Shown: positions 1 through 4,617 of the stretch, in pieces | Layout of the letters: every line of letters starts with the position of its first letter | How positions within the stretch are numbered: the stretch's first letter is position 1 | Origin: Pseudomonadota bacterium | Lineage (GTDB): Bacteria; Myxococcota; UBA9042; PHBI01 | Direction: 5' to 3' | Length of the DNA stretch: 5,087 nt | Assembly: GCA_005772945.1 (NCBI GenBank) | Contig: SXIE01000374.1 | Coordinates: forward strand, 1 to 5,087 | The notes under the pieces: generated by a model | The model's database searches: none | Told to the model about the DNA's origin: nothing | Seen by the model: only the letters and a program-made list of their open reading frames with translations | Program-made: the position numbers and the translations under genes

Positions 1-252
1 ATCGCCCTCGACCCCGGGCGCGCGGACATCCTGCTCGTCACCGACGCGATCGGCCGCGTGAATCCTGCCACGCGCGAACGCCTCGGCGCCGAGCGCCAAC
101 GCGGCCTTCGGGTCGCCATTCTGGAGGTCACGCGCCGCACCGGCGCCACCTTCGCCGGCCCCGCCTTCGGCCCCGGTTCCGGCCACGGTTTCGACCTCCG
201 CGGCCTGGGCGATGCGATCCTCGCGCTTGAGCTCGACCGCGAATTCGACTAA
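1..252 (+). CDS. VWA domain-containing protein, C-terminal end (5' part outside the window)
   Basis: Only the last 83 codons are present; the frame is open from base 1 and stops at TAA 250-252. The visible start has the pattern A-D-I-L-L-V-T-D (residues 8-15 of the fragment). This resembles the late beta strand of a von Willebrand factor A domain, where the Asp of the T-D pair usually helps bind metal at the MIDAS site. A further strand, G-L-R-V-A-I-L-E-V, follows, then a Gly/Pro-rich stretch (F-G-P-G-S-G-H-G-F-D) and a hydrophobic helix near the end, as in the tails of MoxR-associated or ViaA-like VWA proteins. Such proteins usually work beside a MoxR-type AAA+ ATPase in assembling or activating other complexes, but no ATPase gene is visible here. 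The usual Gly after T-D is Ala in this protein. The assignment rests on one motif and its spacing, so another alpha/beta fold is possible. Confidence 0.5.
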   Translation: MALDPGRADILLVTDAIGRVNPATRERLGAERQRGLRVAILEVTRRTGATFAGPAFGPGSGHGFDLRGLGDAILALELDREFD

Positions 253-255
253 AGG
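251..255 (+). promoter_or_regulatory. Ribosome binding site of the YhbY-domain gene
   Basis: AAAGG lies 10 bases before the ATG at 266 and overlaps the TAA stop of the upstream VWA gene. It decides in favour of ATG 266 over the in-frame ATG at 212, which lies inside the upstream gene. It also suggests that ribosomes finishing the upstream gene can reinitiate here. Confidence 0.5.
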
Positions 256-265
256 CCGCCGCCTT

Positions 266-949
266 ATGTCTTCCCTCCGCATCGCCCGCACCATCGTTCG
301 CCTCCTCGAGCTTCCCACGGAGCCGACCGACGTGGCGCTCGACATCGCCGATCCCGACGTCCGCAGCGCCGTCGAGAGCCTCCTCACCAGCGCGGGCGCC
401 CGCGTCACGACCGACGTCGCCGGCGTCGGCGTCGTCTACCTCGCGAGCCCGCCCGCTCCGCTCGTGCCCGCCGACGCCCGCGCCCTAGTCGAGCGCGTCG
501 CCCCCGGCGGCCGCGTCGTCGTCGGGTTCGCGACCTGCCCGCACAACCCCGCCTATGCCGCGAGCTTCATCGGCCCGTCCTTCGATCTCACCCACGTCCA
601 CGGCGAATCGGGCGAGGCCGGCGCGGTCATCCTGCGCGGCGTCCGACGCGCCACCCCCGGCAAGGAGCAGGTGAAGTCCCTGCGCGGCCAAGGCCATCGC
701 CTGGAAGCGACCGTCCTGGTCGGGCGCGAGGGGTTGACCGCCGGCCTCGTCGCATCCGCCCGCGACGCGCTCGCGCGCCATGGGCTCATCAAGGCGCGCC
801 TCACGCCGCAGTGCAAGCTCGACAAGGACGAGGCCTCGCGCGACCTGGCCTGGGCCGCCGGTGGGCAGCTCGTTCAGCGCGTCGGCAAGATGAGCCTGCT
901 CTATCGATCGGATGTGCCGCTCAAGCCGCCGGTCTCGCGTCGGGCGTAG
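266..949 (+). CDS. YhbY/CRM RNA-binding domain protein with an extra N-terminal alpha/beta domain
   Basis: The protein has 227 residues. Residues about 139-216 match the YhbY/CRM domain (chloroplast RNA splicing and ribosome maturation): L-R-G-Q-G-H-R-L-E-A at the start, the V-G-R-E-G-L-T loop at 152-158 (usual form G-K-x-G-L-T), A-R-H-G-L-I-K at 170-176, and Q-L-V-Q-R-V-G-K-M-S-L-L-Y-R at 201-214. Stand-alone bacterial YhbY proteins are about 100 residues and associate with pre-50S ribosomal subunits, so a role in rRNA binding or ribosome maturation in the cytoplasm is likely. Residues about 20-128 are additional. They alternate strands and helices (V-A-L-D-I-A at 23-28, V-G-V-V-Y-L-A at 54-60, A-P-G-G-R-V-V-V-G-F at 79-88). 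This looks like a shortened Rossmann or methyltransferase-type fold, but the glycine-rich SAM loop is missing. No signal peptide or membrane segment is seen. The gene follows the VWA gene by 13 bases and is probably co-transcribed with it. The CRM call is firm; the N-terminal domain is not identified. Confidence 0.85.
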   Translation: MSSLRIARTIVRLLELPTEPTDVALDIADPDVRSAVESLLTSAGARVTTDVAGVGVVYLASPPAPLVPADARALVERVAPGGRVVVGFATCPHNPAYAASFIGPSFDLTHVHGESGEAGAVILRGVRRATPGKEQVKSLRGQGHRLEATVLVGREGLTAGLVASARDALARHGLIKARLTPQCKLDKDEASRDLAWAAGGQLVQRVGKMSLLYRSDVPLKPPVSRRA

Positions 950-971
950 TCCGGCCTAGTCCGCGCCGGGC
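950..971. other. Convergent gene junction with a weak hairpin and short repeats
   Basis: Only 22 bases separate the stop codons of two converging genes (TAG 947-949 on plus, TGA 974-972 on minus). CCGGC at 951-955 can pair with GCCGG at 965-969 around a 9-base loop, but no T-run follows on either strand, so this is at best a weak terminator for both genes. The hexamer AGTCCG occurs three times, at 948, 958 and 974. The first two copies sit in a 10-base tandem unit (947-956 and 957-966). Confidence 0.25.
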
Positions 972-1811
972 TCAGTCCGGTCGGTCGTCATTTGCGCGTA
1001 CGAGCAAGCGTTCGATCGCCTCCGCGTCCGCCGCCGGCACGCGCGTCCCCGCCAACGAGAGCGCCTCGCGTGCGAGGAGCCGATACGTGGCGAGCGCGCG
1101 CGCGTCCGCGCCAAGCGACGCCTCGAAGGCCGCGAGGTGCCGCGCGATCGTCGCGACGTCCCCGCGCACCTCCGGGCCGGTCAGCGCCTCCGCCGGTGCG
1201 CGCGCCGCCAGGTTCGACGCCGCCGACAGGAAGAGCGGCTGGAGTGCGCGGCGCGCGTCCTCGGCCCCAAAGCCGACCGCGGCGAGCATGCGCATCGCCT
1301 GCGCAAAGAGCGCCGTCGCGTGTCCCGCCACCGTGACCGCGGCCGCGTGGTAGAGCGCCTTGTGCGCGGACGCGATGCGAATCGGCATGAGGCCCGCGTC
1401 GCGCGCGAGCACCTCCGCGACCGCCGTCGCCGCGTCCTCGCCATCGATCCCCGCCACCGCCCCGAGCGGCTCCGCGCCGACCGAATCGGCCCCGAACGCC
1501 ACCAACGGGTGGAGCGCCGCGACCGCCCGCGGGACGTCGGGCGCGCGCCTCAGGACCTCCGCCCCGACCGAGCCCGACAGATGCAGCCACAGCTCCGAGC
1601 GTGCCGCGGCCCGCTTGCCGAGCGCCTCCGCGACCTCCGCCAGCGCGCGGTCCGCCGTCGCCACCACGACGACCTCGGCCGCCGGCAGCGTCTCGAGTGC
1701 CACCCCGTCGCGCCGCGATACTTGGTACACCAACGAATGCCCCGCCGCACACCACCGCGGCACGAGCGCGCTCGCGGCCCGTCCCCGCCCGATGATTCCA
1801 AGCGTGCTCAT
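972..1811 (-). CDS. Rossmann-fold and DUF2520 domain-containing protein (putative NAD(P)-dependent dehydrogenase of unknown substrate)
   Basis: The protein has 279 residues. The N-terminus carries a nucleotide-binding loop, G-I-I-G-R-G-R-A-A at 5-13, after a first beta strand. A strand V-V-V-V-A-T-A-D at 47-54, H-L-S-G-S-V-G at 77-83 and A-L-H-P-L-V-A-F at 99-106 follow in the order typical of the Rossmann-like domain paired with DUF2520. The C-terminal helical domain has K-A-L-Y-H-A-A-A-V at 151-159 and L-T-G-P-E-V-R-G-D-V at 210-219, both hallmarks of DUF2520. The fold resembles ketopantoate reductase, pyrroline-5-carboxylate reductase and 6-phosphogluconate dehydrogenase families, but no substrate is established that I can name. 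The start is the ATG at 1811, which forms an ATGA overlap with the nadD stop and has a GAGGGG ribosome binding site. It is the last gene of the namZ-nadD operon, so a link to NAD(P) use is possible but is only an inference. Confidence 0.85.
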   Translation of the reverse strand: MSTLGIIGRGRAASALVPRWCAAGHSLVYQVSRRDGVALETLPAAEVVVVATADRALAEVAEALGKRAAARSELWLHLSGSVGAEVLRRAPDVPRAVAALHPLVAFGADSVGAEPLGAVAGIDGEDAATAVAEVLARDAGLMPIRIASAHKALYHAAAVTVAGHATALFAQAMRMLAAVGFGAEDARRALQPLFLSAASNLAARAPAEALTGPEVRGDVATIARHLAAFEASLGADARALATYRLLAREALSLAGTRVPAADAEAIERLLVRANDDRPD

Positions 1812-2368
1812 CGGTAGAGCCCCTCGCGCGCGATGATCCCCTCGACGCCCTCGGGGACCATCCAGCCAATCGGCTCGCCCGCCATCACGCGCCGTCGCAC
1901 CTCGGTCGAGCTGACATCGGGCAGGCGCAAGTCGACCGCGATGCCCTCGGGGTCCGGCGCGCCGTCGCGCCCCACCAAGAGGAAGCGCCCGCCGACCGCC
2001 GCCTCGATCCCCGGCCAGTCCTTCCACGCGCTGCGCGTCGACCACGCGTCCGCCCCCATGACCCAGGTCGGCACCAGCCCCGGCTCGCGCTGAACGAGCG
2101 CCCGCAGCGTATCGATCGTATAGCTCGGCGTCGGAAGGCTCGCCTCGATCGGCTCGACCCGAACGCGCGGTCCCAGGTGTGCCAGCGCCGCCTCGAGCAT
2201 CCGGACGCGCGTCGCGAACGGCGCGAGGTCCTTCCCGAACGCGTGCCCGCGCGCCGGGATGACGCGCACCTCGGCGAAGCGATTCGTGCACAAGGCCCAG
2301 GTCGCGACCAAGACGTGCGCGACGTGAGGCGGGTTGAAACTCCCGCCGTAAAGCGCGACCGTGGTCAC
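1808..2368 (-). CDS. nadD: Nicotinate-nucleotide adenylyltransferase (NadD)
   Basis: NadD transfers AMP from ATP to nicotinate mononucleotide, giving nicotinate adenine dinucleotide, the penultimate step of NAD synthesis in the cytoplasm. The 186-residue product has the family landmarks in order: G-G-S-F-N-P-P-H-V-A-H at 8-18 (nucleotidyltransferase H-x-G-H region, here H-V-A-H), S-Y-T-I-D-T-L at 82-88, V-M-G-A-D-A-W at 103-109, and V-S-S-T-E-V-R at 152-158, which matches the usual I-S-S-T-x-V-R near the C-terminus. It is near the short end of the usual range of about 190-215 residues. I chose GTG 2368 because it overlaps the upstream TGA as GTGA and places the first strand (T-T-V-A-L-Y) right at the N-terminus, as in homologues. 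An in-frame ATG at 2386 would add six residues. Neither start has a clear Shine-Dalgarno sequence, so translation probably depends on coupling to the upstream gene. Confidence 0.93.
   Translation of the reverse strand: MTTVALYGGSFNPPHVAHVLVATWALCTNRFAEVRVIPARGHAFGKDLAPFATRVRMLEAALAHLGPRVRVEPIEASLPTPSYTIDTLRALVQREPGLVPTWVMGADAWSTRSAWKDWPGIEAAVGGRFLLVGRDGAPDPEGIAVDLRLPDVSSTEVRRRVMAGEPIGWMVPEGVEGIIAREGLYR
1820..1825 (-). promoter_or_regulatory. Ribosome binding site of the DUF2520 gene
   Basis: Read on the minus strand, GAGGGG lies 8 bases before the ATG at 1811, inside the last codons of nadD. It supports that start and efficient translation of the last gene of the operon. It is the clearest Shine-Dalgarno sequence among the minus-strand genes. 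Confidence 0.6.
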
Positions 2369-3498
2369 GGCGCGAACGTCTTGCATTCGGCGTCGGCCGC
2401 CTCGAGCAGCGCGTCCACGTCGCCGCCCGCATCGAGCGTCTTGCGGAGCGCGTCCGATCCCCAGAGCAGATCGATCGCCGGCACGTCCGTCACGAACTCG
2501 TACGGCGCCGTGCGCCAGGTCCAGCGCTCCGGCGCGAGCGCCCGCAGCGCCTCGAGGACGTACACGCCGAGACGCACCGCCGGCACCGAGGTCGCATCGA
2601 AGACGCGCAGGTACACGCCATCGACGATCGCGCCCGCGTGCTTGCCAAAGGCGGGCCGGAAGCGTGTCGGCACGTAGTCGACCCCCGGGCAGTCGCGGCC
2701 GCGCAGCCGATCGACGAGCGCCACCGGGTTGGCGCCGGGCACCCCGAACGAGAGGAATGGCGTCGTCGTGCCGCGCCCCTCGGACACGGTCGTGCCCTCG
2801 AGCAGGCACATGCCGGCGTAGACGACCGCCGTGTCGCGCGTCGGCATGTTCGGCGACGGCGGCACCCACGGGGTCTGCCCATACTTGTCGCTCGCGACAA
2901 CCGTCAGCTGCACCGTCGGCGCCACGCGCGCGGCGTACCAACGCGCGAGCTGCCCGATCGTGAGGCCATGGCGAATCGGGAGCCCGGGGACGAGGCCGCA
3001 GAAGCTCTCGAACCCCGCGCGCAAGAGCGGGCCCTCGCGCCGCGGGCCGATCGGGTTCGGGCGATCCAAGACCCACACCGGCACGCCGAGCGCCGCCGCG
3101 GCTTTCATGGTGAGGGCCAGCGTGGCGCCGTAGGTGTAGTAGCGGACGCCGACGTCGCGCACGTCGAAGACGATTGCGTCCACGCCCGCCAACGCCTCGG
3201 GGCGTGGCTCGAGGCTCGCCCGATCGGCGCCGTAGAGCGAGACGACCGGCAGCTGCCAGATCGGATCGAGCTCGGCACCGGGCGCGCCTGCGGCGACTGG
3301 CTCCATGTCCTGGTGCGTGCCCCAGACGCCGTGCTCGGGGCCGATGAGCCGCACGATGTGGGCGCCCGCGGCGGTCAACACCTGCACGGCGTGGCGGCCC
3401 CACGCGTCGACGGCGGTGTGGTTGGCGAGCAGCGCGACGCGCATCCCGCGCAGCGCGGGACAGAAGCCCAGGGCGACACGATCGAGTCCGGTGGTCAT
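2365..3498 (-). CDS. namZ: DUF1343 family protein, NamZ-type exo-beta-N-acetylmuramidase (GH171)
   Basis: The 377-residue product follows the DUF1343/NamZ (Bacillus YbbC) pattern along its full length: R-V-A-L-L-A-N-H-T at 20-28, G-P-E-H-G-V-W-G at 53-60, V-S-L-Y-G at 86-90, V-R-Y-Y-T-Y-G at 118-124, V-L-D-R-P-N-P-I-G at 143-151, P-I-R-H-G-L-T at 174-180, S-P-N-M-P-T at 215-220 and S-E-G-R-G-T-T-T-P-F at 239-248. Characterised members cleave N-acetylmuramic acid from the non-reducing end of peptidoglycan fragments, feeding cell-wall turnover or scavenging. The acidic residues in the P-E-H-G and S-E-G-R-G-T blocks are candidates for the active site. No signal peptide is visible: the N-terminus (M-T-T-G-L-D-R-V-A-L-G) lacks a hydrophobic core, and an in-frame TAA at 3510-3508 rules out a longer start. 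This is the first gene of the operon with nadD and DUF2520, and no Shine-Dalgarno precedes its ATG. Family membership is firm; the activity is inferred. Confidence 0.88.
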   Translation of the reverse strand: MTTGLDRVALGFCPALRGMRVALLANHTAVDAWGRHAVQVLTAAGAHIVRLIGPEHGVWGTHQDMEPVAAGAPGAELDPIWQLPVVSLYGADRASLEPRPEALAGVDAIVFDVRDVGVRYYTYGATLALTMKAAAALGVPVWVLDRPNPIGPRREGPLLRAGFESFCGLVPGLPIRHGLTIGQLARWYAARVAPTVQLTVVASDKYGQTPWVPPSPNMPTRDTAVVYAGMCLLEGTTVSEGRGTTTPFLSFGVPGANPVALVDRLRGRDCPGVDYVPTRFRPAFGKHAGAIVDGVYLRVFDATSVPAVRLGVYVLEALRALAPERWTWRTAPYEFVTDVPAIDLLWGSDALRKTLDAGGDVDALLEAADAECKTFAP

Positions 3499-3505
3499 GC
3501 GGCGG

Positions 3506-3545
3506 AGTTACGACGGGCGGGCGGACGAGTAAAGCCTCGACTCGT
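3506..3545 (-). promoter_or_regulatory. Possible promoter and operator region of the namZ-nadD-DUF2520 operon
   Basis: An inverted repeat, ACGAGT at 3525-3530 and ACTCGT at 3540-3545, is separated by 9 bases; its centre lies about 37 bases before the namZ start. On the minus strand it overlaps TTTACT (3533-3528), which matches four of six bases of a sigma-70 -35 box. Sixteen bases further on is GTAACT (3511-3506), a poor -10 match. The inverted repeat is directly visible; the promoter reading is tentative and a different sigma factor could be used. Confidence 0.25.
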
Positions 3546-3549
3546 GCCC

Positions 3550-3574
3550 GGGGGGAGGCTCGGGGGGGCTCGGG
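3550..3574 (+). other. G-rich tract with quadruplex potential and a 10-base direct repeat
   Basis: Runs of six, seven and three G fall within 25 bases. GGG at 3553-3555, 3562-3564, 3566-3568 and 3572-3574, with loops of 6, 1 and 3 bases, satisfy the usual four-tract quadruplex rule on the plus strand. The octamer GGCTCGGG is also repeated exactly one helical turn apart (3557-3564 and 3567-3574). The tract lies between the two divergent genes, upstream of both. It could affect transcription of either, or could be a product of high GC content. Confidence 0.35.
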
Positions 3575-3584
3575 AGACCGCGGC

Positions 3585-3613
3585 TTGCGCATGGGTACCC
3601 GTGTTGCTATGTC
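3585..3613 (+). promoter_or_regulatory. Possible promoter of the glycosyltransferase gene with a palindrome in its spacer
   Basis: TTGCGC at 3585-3590 and TATGTC at 3608-3613 are 17 bases apart, each matching three of six consensus bases. TG at 3605-3606, one base before the -10 hexamer, gives it an extended -10 form. Between them lies a near-perfect palindrome, 3590-3603, with GGGTACCC at 3593-3600 as its exact core; this is a common place for a repressor site. If real, transcription would start close to the ATG at 3622, giving a leaderless or nearly leaderless message. That fits the lack of a Shine-Dalgarno sequence there. Confidence 0.3.
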
Positions 3614-3621
3614 CCTGCGCG

Positions 3622-4617
3622 ATGCACGATCGGCCGCTCGTGACGTACGCCGTCTTCGCCTATCGCCAAGAGGCGCTTGTCCGGGCCGCGGTGGAAGCGG
3701 CGCTGGCGCAGACGTACACGCCGCTCCAGATCGTCCTGTCGGACGACCACTCGCCCGACGACACTTTCGCCGTGATGCAAACGACGGTCGCCGGATATAC
3801 GGGTCCGCATACCGTCGTCCTGAGCCGCAACCCGCGCAACCTCGGGATCGGCGCGCACATCAATCGCATCATGGAGGTCGCCGCGGGCGAGCTCGTCGTC
3901 ATCGCGGCCGGCGACGACACCTCGGTGCCCGAGCGCACCCAGGTCCTGGTCGACGCCTGGCTCGCGGGCGGCAAGACCGCGCATTCCCTCTACTCGGGGG
4001 TGGTGCGCGTCGATGAAAACGGCGCGAGCCTCGGCGCGCGGCGCTTCACGGACCTCGCGCGCCTCAACGATCTCGAGGACGTCGCCCGCCACGGCCTCGG
4101 CCTCCACGGGGCGTCGCACGCCTGGTCGCGCGCGATGTTCGAGCGCTTCGGACCGCTCATGCCGCAGGTCGTGCACGAGGACATCTGCCTGACGTTGCGC
4201 TCGCGCCTCCTCGGGCCGATCGTCTACATCGACCAGCCGCTGGTCCACTGGCGCCTCGCGCAGAGCACCTGGCACGACATGCACGGTCAGGCCGCCGATA
4301 TCGCCGAGATGCGTCGCCGCAGCGCCATCCTCTTGCGCCTCGACCACATCGACGCGATGCAGGCGCACGCGGATGCGACGCGCTTCGGGGACCCGCGCGT
4401 CGTGGGTTGGACACGCACGCGCCTCATCGAAAGTCTTTTGATCCTGCAGATCGCCGAAGGACACCCATTGCATGCGCGCGACGTTCTGTCGGGCGTTCTG
4501 GCCGGGGCCGATGTCGGGGTCGTCGTGAAGAGCCTCGTCAAGTTCAAGAGCCGGCACCTCTACCGCATGCTGTTCGAGCGCCGCGCGCGACGCGACTCCC
4601 AGAGGTCTCGCCCATGA
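3622..4617 (+). CDS. Family 2 glycosyltransferase (GT-A fold)
   Basis: The 331-residue product opens with a GT2 nucleotide-sugar binding domain: V-T-Y-A-V-F-A-Y-R-Q-E at 7-17, A-L-A-Q-T-Y-T-P-L-Q-I-V-L-S-D-D at 27-42, then N-P-R-N-L-G-I-G at 70-77. A-A-G-D-D at 95-99 serves as the DXD-like metal and nucleotide-sugar site, and V-H-E-D at 184-187 is the usual acidic block thought to supply the catalytic base. No transmembrane segment is evident, so it is probably cytoplasmic or peripheral at the inner membrane and adds a sugar to a lipid-linked glycan. Donor and acceptor cannot be read from the sequence. It overlaps rmlB by ATGA, which suggests an O-antigen or exopolysaccharide locus using dTDP-6-deoxyhexoses. 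ATG 3622 is chosen because the GT2 strand begins a few residues later. An in-frame GTG at 3601 would add seven residues without better support, and neither has a clear ribosome binding site. Codon use near 4430-4500 (several TTG, CTT, GTT) is slightly less GC-rich than the neighbours. Confidence 0.87.
   Translation: MHDRPLVTYAVFAYRQEALVRAAVEAALAQTYTPLQIVLSDDHSPDDTFAVMQTTVAGYTGPHTVVLSRNPRNLGIGAHINRIMEVAAGELVVIAAGDDTSVPERTQVLVDAWLAGGKTAHSLYSGVVRVDENGASLGARRFTDLARLNDLEDVARHGLGLHGASHAWSRAMFERFGPLMPQVVHEDICLTLRSRLLGPIVYIDQPLVHWRLAQSTWHDMHGQAADIAEMRRRSAILLRLDHIDAMQAHADATRFGDPRVVGWTRTRLIESLLILQIAEGHPLHARDVLSGVLAGADVGVVVKSLVKFKSRHLYRMLFERRARRDSQRSRP
4601..4605 (+). promoter_or_regulatory. Ribosome binding site of rmlB
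   Basis: AGAGG lies 8 bases before the ATG at 4614, inside the last codons of the glycosyltransferase gene. It supports that start and coupled translation of the two genes. Confidence 0.55.

Noticed and set aside
212..265. Upstream in-frame ATG for the YhbY-domain gene
   Set aside because: It overlaps the preceding gene by 41 bases, adds an Arg/Ser-rich stretch, and has no better ribosome site than ATG 266.
951..969. Rho-independent terminator at the convergent junction
   Set aside because: The stem has only 5 pairs and no T-run follows on either strand, so it is described as a weak hairpin only.
988..1869. 293-codon minus-strand frame overlapping the DUF2520 gene, and shorter Arg-rich frames on both strands across 811-1836
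   Set aside because: They are Gly/Arg- or Pro/Arg-rich shadows created by the strong third-position GC of the DUF2520 gene.
1812..2432. Minus-strand extension of the DUF2520 frame to a 486-residue protein
   Set aside because: It lies over nadD in another frame with no recognisable domain. The ATG at 1811 has a good ribosome binding site and fits the family length.
2369..3592. Minus-strand extension of the nadD frame, which would give a 594-residue protein
   Set aside because: The extension runs through namZ in another frame and is Arg-rich and low in complexity. NadD homologues begin at the nucleotidyltransferase motif.
2638..3621. Plus-strand open frame continuous with the glycosyltransferase frame, which would give a 659-residue protein
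   Set aside because: These codons lie opposite namZ, encode Arg/His/Ala-rich sequence with no domain, and the GT2 fold starts only after ATG 3622.
3607..4557. 316-codon open frame opposite the glycosyltransferase
   Set aside because: It is rich in Arg, Asp, Glu, Val and His, as expected from reading a GC-rich gene backwards. There is no domain, and the sense-strand gene is clear.
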